From positions 1 to 24,946 of the forward strand of contig CAVGOA010000029.1 in assembly GCA_963630635.1 (NCBI GenBank): a stretch of 24,946 nt of DNA, in the 5' to 3' direction. Below are positions 6,466 through 13,422 of the stretch, piece by piece. Origin of the DNA: Paratractidigestivibacter sp963630635. Lineage in GTDB: Bacteria; Actinomycetota; Coriobacteriia; Coriobacteriales; Atopobiaceae. The notes below the pieces were generated by a model. That model did no database searches. It was not told the origin of the DNA and saw only the letters and a list, made by a program, of their open reading frames with translations. The position numbers were made by a program, and so were the translations under genes. The first letter of the stretch is position 1. Every line of letters begins with the position of its first letter.

Positions 6466-8139
6466 TTAGAACAAGCCGACGATCTTGCCGTCGGGCGTGA
6501 CGTCGATCTTCTCGGCCGCGGGAACCTTGGGCAGGCCCGGCATGGTCATAATGTCGCCGGTAAGGGCCACCACAAAGCCGGCGCCTGCCGAGACGCGCAC
6601 GTCGCGCACGCAGATCTTGAAGCCCTCGGGCGCGCCGAGCTTCTTTGCGTTATCGGTGAAGCTGTACTGGGTCTTGGCCATGCAGATGGGCAGGTTGCCA
6701 AAGCCCTGCTCCTCGAGCTGCGCCAGCATGCGGCTGGCCTTGGGCTCGAAGGTCACGCCGTCGGCATGGTAGACCTTGGTGGCGATGGCCTCGATCTTGG
6801 CCTTAAGGGGCTGGTCGAGCTCATAGGTGTAGGATAGCTCACTGGGCTCCTCGCACAGGCGCAGAACCTCGTTGGCCAGCGCCTGGCCGCCCGCCGAGCC
6901 CTTGGCCCAGACCTCGGACAAGGCGACGTTGACGCCAAGTTCATTGCACTTGGACTCAACCAAGGCCAGCTCGGCGGCGGTGTCTGTGGGGAAGGCGTTG
7001 ATGGCAACCACCACGGGCAGGCCCCAGACGTCCTTGATGTTCGAGACGTGACGAAGCAGGTTTGGCAGGCCCGCCTCAAGGGCCTCGAGGTTCTCGTCGC
7101 ACAGGGCGTCCTTGGCCACGCCGCCGTTGTACTTAAGGGCGCGTACGGTGGCCACCAGCACCACGGCAGAAGGCGCGACGTTGGCCGCGCGGCACACAAT
7201 GTCGATGAACTTCTCGGCGCCAAGGTCTGCGCCAAAACCGGCCTCGGTCACCGTGTAATCGGCGAGCTTCATGCCGGTAAGCGTTGCCTCGAGCGAGTTG
7301 CAGCCATGCGCGATGTTGGCAAAGGGGCCGCCGTGGACAAAGGCGGGGTTACCCTCGAGCGTCTGCACCAGGTTGGGCTTGATGGCGTCCTTGAGCAGCG
7401 CCGCCATGGCACCCTGGGCGTGGATATCGGCCACGGTGACGGGCTGGCGGTCGTAGGTGTAGGCAATGACCATGCGGCCCAGGCGCTCGCGCAGGTCCAT
7501 GAGATCGGATGCCAGGCAGAAAGCGGCCATGACCTCGGAAGCCACAGTGATGTCGAAGCCGTCCTCGCGTGGCATGCCGTTGGCAATGCCGCCAAGGCCA
7601 TCGACGACCTGCCTTAGCTGGCGGTCGTTCATGTCAACGACGCGCTTCCACACGATGCGGCGGGGGTCGATGTTGAGCGCATTGCCCTGCTTGATGTGGT
7701 TGTCGAGCATCGCCGCGCAAAGGTTGTTGGCGGCTCCGATGGCGTGGAAGTCGCCGGTGAAGTGCAGGTTGATGTCTTCCATGGGGACGACCTGGGCATA
7801 TCCGCCGCCGGCCGCGCCGCCCTTGATGCCAAAGACGGGGCCCAGGGAGGGCTCACGCAGGCAGAGCATGGTCTTCTTGCCCTGGGCGCACAGAGCGTCG
7901 GCCAGGCCAACAGAGGTCGTGGTCTTGCCTTCGCCTGCGGGCGTGGGGTTGATGGCGGTCACCAGGATGAGCTTGCCGTTTGCGGGCTTCTCGCCAAGTG
8001 CGTGGATATCCACCTTGGCCTTGGTGTGGCCGTAAGGCTCAAGGAGGCTCGCATCGATGCCGGCCTTGGAAGCGACGTCTGCGATGGGCAGCATCTGGGC
8101 CTCCTGGGCAATCTGGATATCGGATTTGTGCTCAGCCAT
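6466..8139 (-). CDS. fhs: Formate--tetrahydrofolate ligase
   Basis: ATP-dependent formylation of tetrahydrofolate to 10-formyl-THF; the entry point of formate into the one-carbon pool. The 557-residue protein is of full family length. It has the P-loop TPAGEGKTT at residues 66-74, the LREPSLGPVFGIKGGAAGGG block and the EDINLHFTGDFHAI segment, all diagnostic of the family. ATG 8139 is preceded by GGGAGG at 5-nt spacing. It is the first gene of the six-gene folate block and diverges from tcdA. With fchA, folD and an FNT channel next to it, the probable flux is formate to 10-formyl-THF to methenyl- to methylene-THF for purine, Met-tRNA formylation and serine or thymidylate needs. No carbon-monoxide dehydrogenase genes are in view, so acetogenesis is not implied. 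Confidence 0.98.
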   Translation of the reverse strand: MAEHKSDIQIAQEAQMLPIADVASKAGIDASLLEPYGHTKAKVDIHALGEKPANGKLILVTAINPTPAGEGKTTTSVGLADALCAQGKKTMLCLREPSLGPVFGIKGGAAGGGYAQVVPMEDINLHFTGDFHAIGAANNLCAAMLDNHIKQGNALNIDPRRIVWKRVVDMNDRQLRQVVDGLGGIANGMPREDGFDITVASEVMAAFCLASDLMDLRERLGRMVIAYTYDRQPVTVADIHAQGAMAALLKDAIKPNLVQTLEGNPAFVHGGPFANIAHGCNSLEATLTGMKLADYTVTEAGFGADLGAEKFIDIVCRAANVAPSAVVLVATVRALKYNGGVAKDALCDENLEALEAGLPNLLRHVSNIKDVWGLPVVVAINAFPTDTAAELALVESKCNELGVNVALSEVWAKGSAGGQALANEVLRLCEEPSELSYTYELDQPLKAKIEAIATKVYHADGVTFEPKASRMLAQLEEQGFGNLPICMAKTQYSFTDNAKKLGAPEGFKICVRDVRVSAGAGFVVALTGDIMTMPGLPKVPAAEKIDVTPDGKIVGLF

Positions 8140-8236
8140 TCGAACCTCCCGGTAGAAGTTTTGACGTAACGCATTACTATAGTGCAGGTTTATCGTTTAC
8201 CCCACATTGAACACGGCGTTAACACTAAGGAGTCCC
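8140..8236. promoter_or_regulatory. Divergent promoter region fhs / tcdA
   Basis: The 97-bp gap between the divergent starts holds the 8-bp palindrome ACTATAGT (8176-8183), which offers a -10-like TATAGT on both strands. No good -35 is found 16-18 bp away on either strand. No THF-riboswitch or T-box sequence is visible. The fhs Shine-Dalgarno (GGGAGG) and the tcdA one (AAGGAG, 8227-8232) occupy the two ends. Confidence 0.3.
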
Positions 8237-8971
8237 ATGAACGGCGAGACGACCAAGGACAGGCTGCGGCTCATTTTGAAGGACGAGGGGCTGCGGCGCC
8301 TCGACGAAGCCTGCGTCATGGTCATTGGCCTGGGCGGCGTTGGCTCAAACTGCAGCGAGGCGCTAGCCCGCGGCGGCGTGGGCAACCTTGTGCTTCTCGA
8401 CCGCGACGTGGTGGCGCCGTCAAACGTCAACCGCCAGGCAATTGCGTTTACCTCGACGATTGGCCGCGCAAAGGCAGAGGTCATGCGAAACATGGTGCTG
8501 GACATCAATCCCCAAGCACACGTTACGGCCGTCCACGCTTTTCTCGACAAGGACAGTATCGGCGAGCAGCTGGAGTCGCTTCCCCGCCCCGATTACGTGG
8601 TCGACGCGATCGACACCGTGGCGCAAAAGCTGCGTTTGGCCGCTTGGTGCCAGGAGCAGGGCCTTCGCGAGATTTCGGCCATGGGCGGCGGCAACAAACT
8701 GGACCCCACGCGTTTTAAGTTCTCGCGTATCGAGGACACCGTCAACTGCCCCTTGGCGCGCATCATGCGCAAGGAGTGCCGCCGACGCGGCATACATGAC
8801 CTGCAGGTTCTTTACTCAGATGAGCAGCCCGTCAAGATGGAGGCTATCACCGACGAGCAGTGGATGGAGTCGGGCTCTTTGCTGGGCACCATGAGCTACA
8901 TCCCGCCCATCATGGGCCAGATGATCGCCAGCCGCGTGATCCGCGACCTTCTTGGATGGTACGAAGGGTAG
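8237..8971 (+). CDS. tcdA: tRNA threonylcarbamoyladenosine dehydratase (ThiF/E1-like)
   Basis: ATP-dependent cyclisation of t6A37 to ct6A37 on ANN-decoding tRNAs in the TcdA/CsdL (YgdL) family. The 244-residue protein has the E1-type nucleotide-binding GLGGVGS at residues 31-37, ARGGVG with LLDRD, and the NxNRQ motif (NVNRQ, 63-67). TcdA-like features are SAMGGGNKLDPTRF and the later NCPLARIMRKECRRRGI. The ATG at 8237 is chosen because AAGGAG lies at 8227-8232; an in-frame TTG at 8207 has no such site. It is monocistronic, with a palindromic repeat cluster after its stop. Other ThiF-family roles are possible, but length and motifs favour TcdA. Confidence 0.9.
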   Translation: MNGETTKDRLRLILKDEGLRRLDEACVMVIGLGGVGSNCSEALARGGVGNLVLLDRDVVAPSNVNRQAIAFTSTIGRAKAEVMRNMVLDINPQAHVTAVHAFLDKDSIGEQLESLPRPDYVVDAIDTVAQKLRLAAWCQEQGLREISAMGGGNKLDPTRFKFSRIEDTVNCPLARIMRKECRRRGIHDLQVLYSDEQPVKMEAITDEQWMESGSLLGTMSYIPPIMGQMIASRVIRDLLGWYEG

Positions 8972-8998
8972 CACCCCGGGCTCGCCGTCGCGCCCCGC

Positions 8999-9169
8999 CT
9001 TTACGTTTTGGGGCTTGTCGGAAATCTGAGCGCCCCAATCTTTACGTTTTGCGGGTTGTCGGAAGCCCAAAGGCATAAAACCACACGAATCGAGGGTTGT
9101 CGGAAAAATTTTCTTCCGACAACCCTCGATTTATAAAACTAGGCTTCCGACAAACGGCAAAACGTAAAG
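8999..9169. repeat. Nested palindromic repeat cluster with TTGTCGGAA cores
   Basis: The bipartite unit CTTTACGTTTTG-N4-TTGTCGGAA occurs three times: plus strand 8999-9023 (N4 gggc) and 9040-9064 (cggg), and minus strand within 9142-9169 (ccgt). The second and third copies form the outer arms of an inverted repeat (9040-9067 with 9142-9169, 26 of 28 matching). Two more TTGTCGGAA cores, in opposite orientation, form the inner perfect palindrome at 9088-9131. It lies between the convergent tcdA and lipoprotein genes. It may be a REP-like or MITE-like element or a protein-binding array. Confidence 0.85.
9088..9131. repeat. Perfect 18-bp inner palindrome
   Basis: Arms 9088-9105 and 9114-9131 are exact reverse complements around an 8-nt loop. 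The stem is strong and lies between convergent genes. A proper T-tract is not present on either side, though the plus strand continues GATTTATAAAA. It could act as a weak bidirectional terminator; it is the centre of the larger repeat cluster. Confidence 0.85.
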
Positions 9170-9186
9170 ACTAAAGCTAGCGCGAG

Positions 9187-9816
9187 CTAAGACATCTCCT
9201 CGAGCCAGTAGTCAAAGGCGGCATCGTAGCTATCAAACGCTGACTCGTTGGCCGCGGCGTAGTCATCGGGGTCGTCCCAGCTGTCCGGGTCGGGCTTAGC
9301 AGATTGCGAGGTCTTCTCCTTAACCGTCTCGCCAGAGGCAAAAAGATCCGGCAACTCTCGCGACAGAGCTGAGCTTCCGTCAGAGCTTCCCCAGTAGTTC
9401 TTGCCCGTGTTGCACTTGGCCACCATCACGACCTCGCCATCTTTGACATATGCCGAGAAGACCAGGTCGTTCGAGCCGTTCTTCGCCCGCCAGCGATAGG
9501 GGGTCGCGCCAGCGTACTTACCAGACGTGACCTTCTCCCCCACCTCATCGGCAGGGCCCAGCCACGTCACATCGATATAATCTGCAGGCATCCCCACATA
9601 AGCAAGCTTGCTTCTAACGTCCACCGCTTGAGCGTCGCCCGCAGCGTCCTCCTGCGTCTCGCCATTCTCCTGCCCAGATGCATCGCTAGTCTCCACCTGC
9701 GGCGAGAAGTCCTTCTCCCAGGTAGTCGAGTTAGTCCCGGACTCCCCCGATGAACACCCCACAAGCGCCACCAGGCAAACCGCAAAGCAAACAGTTAAAG
9801 CTTTGATGCGAAACAT
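9187..9816 (-). CDS. Hypothetical lipoprotein
   Basis: The 209-residue protein has a signal peptide with a short basic start, a hydrophobic core and the lipobox LVGC with the lipidated cysteine at C21. A low-complexity Ser/Glu/Asp/Gly linker (about residues 22-65) precedes a small domain containing KLAYVGMPADYIDVTWLGP, SGKYAGATPYRWRAKNG and VVMVAKCNTGKNYW. The tail is acidic and rich in Asp and Tyr. It would sit on the outer face of the cytoplasmic membrane. ATG 9816 has GGAG upstream. It starts 17 bp after the DUF4160 gene and may be co-transcribed with it. I recognise no enzyme family; function unknown. Confidence 0.85.
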   Translation of the reverse strand: MFRIKALTVCFAVCLVALVGCSSGESGTNSTTWEKDFSPQVETSDASGQENGETQEDAAGDAQAVDVRSKLAYVGMPADYIDVTWLGPADEVGEKVTSGKYAGATPYRWRAKNGSNDLVFSAYVKDGEVVMVAKCNTGKNYWGSSDGSSALSRELPDLFASGETVKEKTSQSAKPDPDSWDDPDDYAAANESAFDSYDAAFDYWLEEMS

Positions 9817-9833
9817 TTCAACTCCAGAGCCGT

Positions 9834-10109
9834 CTACTTATAAAACGAAAGCTCGCCGTGGAAGAAGGAACTCCAGCGGCTGCAAATCTCGCCATGGTTT
9901 GCGCAGATGAACTCACAAACATCGGCAAGCTCGCGCTTGTTTAATCCCGACTCGTTATTAGCAACAATGCAGCCGCCATTTTTCGTGAGCCAGATTTTTG
10001 TTGCACCAGCGCAGGGCTTCCCTCGTTTTACGTGCACATGAACTGGCTCGCCATTTTCCATGGCCCAAAAGAAAATAACCATTCCTTTGAATTTGAAAAG
10101 GTTAGGCAT
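9834..10109 (-). CDS. DUF4160 domain protein
   Basis: The 91-residue protein starts MPNLFKFKGMVIFFW and continues with EPVHVHVKRG, ATKIWLTKNG and NNESGLNKREL, matching the DUF4160 layout (MPxIxxFxGxxI, then a PxHxHV-type motif). DUF4160 genes are usually small partners of a second small gene, and several pairs are suspected toxin-antitoxin modules. The start at 10109 overlaps the end of the upstream gene by 8 bp (ATGCCTAA), and GAGGT is placed just upstream. The in-frame ATG at 10166 would overlap the neighbour by 65 bp and adds residues unlike the family. Base composition is lower in GC than the housekeeping genes. Confidence 0.85.
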   Translation of the reverse strand: MPNLFKFKGMVIFFWAMENGEPVHVHVKRGKPCAGATKIWLTKNGGCIVANNESGLNKRELADVCEFICANHGEICSRWSSFFHGELSFYK

Positions 10110-10362
10110 AGTCTTTAGAGACCTCATCAGAAAAACGGAAGATAAGCTGGGCATTATTGCGCACAAAAACGGTTAGCTCATCGATCTCTTGAGACGAAAA
10201 ACCGTCGTTGTACGCACACAATAGCGCGGGCAGAGTAAACCGAGCGGTCTTAAAACCCTCAAATATAGGGAGCTCAATAATAACGTCCACGCTACCGTCG
10301 GCCAGGCGCTCAGAATAACCAATCTGCGTTCCATCGGCCAGCTCGCAGTAATCAAAAAACAT
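10102..10362 (-). CDS. Hypothetical 86-residue partner of the DUF4160 gene
   Basis: A small acidic protein without membrane segments or signal peptide; it contains CELADGTQIGYSERLADGS and ends in EVSKDYA. The ATG at 10362 follows GGGGGAG at short spacing. Its stop overlaps the DUF4160 start by 8 bp, so the two are translationally coupled. DUF4160 genes often pair with a DUF2442 gene, but this protein does not look like DUF2442 to me and I do not recognise it. By position it could be the regulatory or antitoxin-like half of the pair; that is inference only. Confidence 0.75.
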   Translation of the reverse strand: MFFDYCELADGTQIGYSERLADGSVDVIIELPIFEGFKTARFTLPALLCAYNDGFSSQEIDELTVFVRNNAQLIFRFSDEVSKDYA

Positions 10363-10520
10363 TACTCCCCCTTTCCCCTTAATGCATCTATCCTACCCAA
10401 ACACACCCATCCCCGCGCCTATAATTCACCCCCACAACCCGCACTTTTTCTCGAAGGAGCCCGTTGCCCCCGCGGTCGCTCAAGGCTCAGATCGCCGCCC
10501 GGGTTGGTTTATATCTCTCG

Positions 10521-10633
10521 AAAAATAGGCGCCCAGTTTTCTCTCAAGCGCAGTTCCGCATGAGCCGGAGGCCACTAAATGTGGCCTCCGTGCGAATCAG
10601 GACTGTTTGAGCATTGAGAGAAAACTGGGCGCC
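10521..10633 (-). repeat. Covarying hairpin element, copy 1, acting as valS terminator
   Basis: Outer arms 10528-10547 and 10614-10633 are a perfect 20-bp inverted repeat; inner arms 10567-10575 and 10581-10589 are a perfect 9-bp stem with loop ATTTA (minus strand). Between the stems lie two core blocks (24 and 19 nt) identical to those of copy 2 at 15379-15489. Read on the minus strand it starts 20 bp after the valS stop and is followed by TATTTTT (A5 at 10521-10525 on the plus strand), so it can work as an intrinsic terminator. Stem sequences differ from copy 2 in a compensated way. Confidence 0.9.
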
Positions 10634-10653
10634 ATGCCCTCGCAGGTCAAACC

Positions 10654-13341
10654 TTACGCAAAGTCCGCGATCTGAGCCTTGAGCTGCTCGATCGTGGCGG
10701 TAAGCTCCGCCTGCTGGGAGCGCTTCTTCTCGATCACCGCAGGAGCCGCCTTGGCAACAAACCCCTCGTTGGCAAGCGTGCGCTCGATACCCGCGAGATC
10801 CTTCTCGGCCTTTGCAAGCTCCTTGGTAAGGCGCGCGCTCTCGGCCGCCAGGTCCACAAGGCCGCCCAGGTCAACAAAGATCTCCAGCGCGCCGTCGGCC
10901 ACCGAAACCGCACCAGCGGGCTTCTGGGCATCAACCGCAGCCACAAACTCGCTCACGCGGCCGACCGACTTGATGAAGCCCTCTTGCCCGGCAAGCACCG
11001 CAGCCTCGTCGGCGCCGCAGCGCACTGCCACGGCCAGCTCGGCCTTGGGCGACAGGCGGTAACGGGCGCGGGTCGAGCGCACGCAAGAAATCACGCGCTT
11101 GGCCAGCTCAAAGTCACCCTCGGCCTTCTCGTTGATGAACCCGGCCAGCGCCTCGGGCTCGGGCCAAGCCGCGACCATAAGGAACTGCGCGTCGTGCGCG
11201 TCCAGGCCAGAGGCCGGCAGCGCGTCCCACACGCTCTCGGTGACAAACGGCATCACCGGGTGCAGCAGGCGCATCGAGACGTCAAGCACATAGACCAGGT
11301 TGCGCTGCACCTGGAGCTTCTCGTCGGCCGAGCCGTCCAGCAGTCGGCCCTTGCACAGCTCGATGTACCAGTCGCACACGTCGCCCCAGAAGAAGCTCTG
11401 GATGTTGCGCGCGTAATCGCCAAAGTTGTAGGTCTCCAGCTGCTCGGTGGCTTGGGCCACGGTGCGCGCCAGGCGGCTCAGCATCCAGGCGTCCTCGGCT
11501 GTCTGGGCCTTAGGGGCACCCGGCTCGTAGCCCTCGAGGTTCATCTGAACAAAGCGGCTCGCGTTCCAGATCTTGGTCACAAAGCCGCGGGCCTGCTCGG
11601 TGCGCGGGCTGTCGATGAGCTCCTTGGTCTTCTTATCGATATTGGCGTCAAACTTGACGTCCTGGTTGTTGGTGATAAGGGTCAACAGGTTGTAACGCAT
11701 GGCGTCGGCGCCGTACTTGTCCATGAGCGCCATAGGGTCCACGCCGTTGCCCTTGGACTTGGACATGCGGCTGCCGTCCTTGGCCAGGATCGTGGCGTAG
11801 ATATAGACGTCGTGGAAGGGAATCTCGTTGGTGCAGTACAGCGAGCTCATGATCATGCGCGCGACCCACAGGGCAATGATGTCGCGGGCCGTGACCAGGA
11901 CCTTCGTGGGGTGGTGCTCGGCCAGCTGGGACGTATCGTCGGGCCAACCCTGCGTGGCAAAGGTCCACAGCTGAGAAGAGAACCAGGTGTCAAGCACGTC
12001 CTCTTCCTGGTGCACATGGTGGCCGCCGCACTTGGGACACACATCGGTGTCCTCCATAAGAGCGTCTTCCCAGCCGCAGTCGGCGCAGTGGAAGACGGGA
12101 ATGCGGTGACCCCACCAAAGCTGGCGAGAAATACACCAGTCCTTGAGATTGTCCATCCAGGTAAGGTAGGTGTCGGTCCAGCGGGCCGGGTGGAACTTGA
12201 TCTCGCCGTCGCGCACAACCTGGGTGGCACGCTCCTTAAGCTTGTCCACGGCAACAAACCACTGCTCAGAGAGCCAAGGCTCAAGGGCCGCGTCGCAGCG
12301 GTAGCAGTGCATGACCGAGTGGTCCAGCTCCTCGATGTGGTCGAGAAGACCGTGCTCCTCAAACCAGGCGACGATAGCCTCGCGGCACTGGTTGCGATCC
12401 ATGCCGGTGAACTCGCCGTAGCCCTCGACCACGACGGCGTGCTCGTCAAAGACGTTGATCTGCTCAAGGTCGTGGGTCTGGCCCATCGCGTAGTCGTTGG
12501 GGTCGTGCGCGGGCGTCACCTTGACAAAGCCGGTGCCAAAGTTGGCGTCGACGTGCCAGTCGCTAAAGATGGGAATCTCGCGGTTGACGATGGGCAGCAT
12601 GACCTTGGCGCCCACGAGCTTGGCCTTCTGGGGATCGGACGGGCTCACGGCAATGCCGGTGTCGCCCAGCATGGTCTCGGGGCGCGTGGTGGCCACGGTC
12701 ACGTACTCGACGCCGTCCACCGGCTCGACCAGCGGGTAGCGAAGGAACCACAGGTGGCCCTTCTCGTCGTGGTACTCGGCCTCGTCGTCCGAGATGGCGG
12801 TCGTGCAGTTGGGGCACCAGTTGACAATACGCTTGCCGCGATAGATCAGCCCGTCGTGGTACCAGTCGCAAAAGACGCGGCGCACGGCGCGCGAGAACTC
12901 AGGGCTCATCGTGAACTTCTCGTCCTCAAAGTCAACCGAGCAGCCCATGCGCTTGATCTGCGAGACGATGGTTCCGCCGTACTCGTGCGTCCAGTCCCAG
13001 CAGGCGTCCAGGAACTTCTCGCGGCCGATCTCAAGGCGAGAGACGCCCTCGCTCTTGAGCTTCTTGTCCACCTTGGTCTGAGTGGCGATGCCGGCGTGGT
13101 CGGTGCCCAAGATCCAGCGGGTCGAACGTCCGCGCATGCGGTTGTAGCGCACAAAGGTGTCCTGGATCGAGTCGTCCATCGCGTGGCCCATGTGCAGGAT
13201 GCCGGTAACGTTGGGCGGCGGGATGACGACGGTGCAGTCGCCCACGCCCTTGTTGCGCTGGTAGCAGCCGGCATCGATCCACTTCTGGATGAGCTCGGGC
13301 TCCTTGGTTTGCGGGTCATAGGTCTTGGGCATCTCTTCCAC
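10654..13341 (-). CDS. valS: Valine--tRNA ligase
   Basis: Class I synthetase that charges tRNA-Val. From the chosen start it has 895 residues. The HIGH-type motif is HMGH at 50-53 in GILHMGHAMDD; the KMSKS-type motif is RMSKS at 525-529. A zinc-ribbon insertion with C419/C422 and C435/C438 lies before the DTWFSS block. The CP1 editing domain (about 170-360) includes TTRPETMLGDTG, and the protein ends in a coiled coil (about 835-895). The start is GTG at 13341, because GGGAG lies 7 nt upstream; an ATG three codons later at 13332 is too far from it, and an in-frame ATG at 13458 would overlap the divergent tatD. A covarying hairpin terminator follows the stop. No T-box leader fits in the short upstream gap. 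Confidence 0.97.
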   Translation of the reverse strand: MEEMPKTYDPQTKEPELIQKWIDAGCYQRNKGVGDCTVVIPPPNVTGILHMGHAMDDSIQDTFVRYNRMRGRSTRWILGTDHAGIATQTKVDKKLKSEGVSRLEIGREKFLDACWDWTHEYGGTIVSQIKRMGCSVDFEDEKFTMSPEFSRAVRRVFCDWYHDGLIYRGKRIVNWCPNCTTAISDDEAEYHDEKGHLWFLRYPLVEPVDGVEYVTVATTRPETMLGDTGIAVSPSDPQKAKLVGAKVMLPIVNREIPIFSDWHVDANFGTGFVKVTPAHDPNDYAMGQTHDLEQINVFDEHAVVVEGYGEFTGMDRNQCREAIVAWFEEHGLLDHIEELDHSVMHCYRCDAALEPWLSEQWFVAVDKLKERATQVVRDGEIKFHPARWTDTYLTWMDNLKDWCISRQLWWGHRIPVFHCADCGWEDALMEDTDVCPKCGGHHVHQEEDVLDTWFSSQLWTFATQGWPDDTSQLAEHHPTKVLVTARDIIALWVARMIMSSLYCTNEIPFHDVYIYATILAKDGSRMSKSKGNGVDPMALMDKYGADAMRYNLLTLITNNQDVKFDANIDKKTKELIDSPRTEQARGFVTKIWNASRFVQMNLEGYEPGAPKAQTAEDAWMLSRLARTVAQATEQLETYNFGDYARNIQSFFWGDVCDWYIELCKGRLLDGSADEKLQVQRNLVYVLDVSMRLLHPVMPFVTESVWDALPASGLDAHDAQFLMVAAWPEPEALAGFINEKAEGDFELAKRVISCVRSTRARYRLSPKAELAVAVRCGADEAAVLAGQEGFIKSVGRVSEFVAAVDAQKPAGAVSVADGALEIFVDLGGLVDLAAESARLTKELAKAEKDLAGIERTLANEGFVAKAAPAVIEKKRSQQAELTATIEQLKAQIADFA

Positions 13342-13348
13342 GGTAAAA

Positions 13349-13355
13349 CTCCCTC
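13349..13355 (-). promoter_or_regulatory. Ribosome-binding site fixing the valS start
   Basis: Minus-strand GAGGGAG followed by TTTTACC and then GTG (13341-13339). This spacing favours the GTG over the downstream ATG at 13332. Confidence 0.7.
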
Positions 13356-13422
13356 GCGCGAAGCGTCTAAAGCAGGTATAACAACTGATTAGAATACCAC
13401 GCCCGGCCCATGGGAGAAGACC

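Noticed and set aside
8140..8236. Tetrahydrofolate riboswitch before fhs
   Set aside because: Only about 97 bp are shared with the divergent tcdA and I find no THF-riboswitch-like conserved core.
10363..10653. Retron-like msr/msd from the nested hairpin
   Set aside because: No reverse transcriptase gene is in the window.
10984..13392. Open frame of 802 codons on the plus strand opposite valS
   Set aside because: Antisense shadow of valS with no recognisable domain; the minus strand has all class I synthetase motifs.
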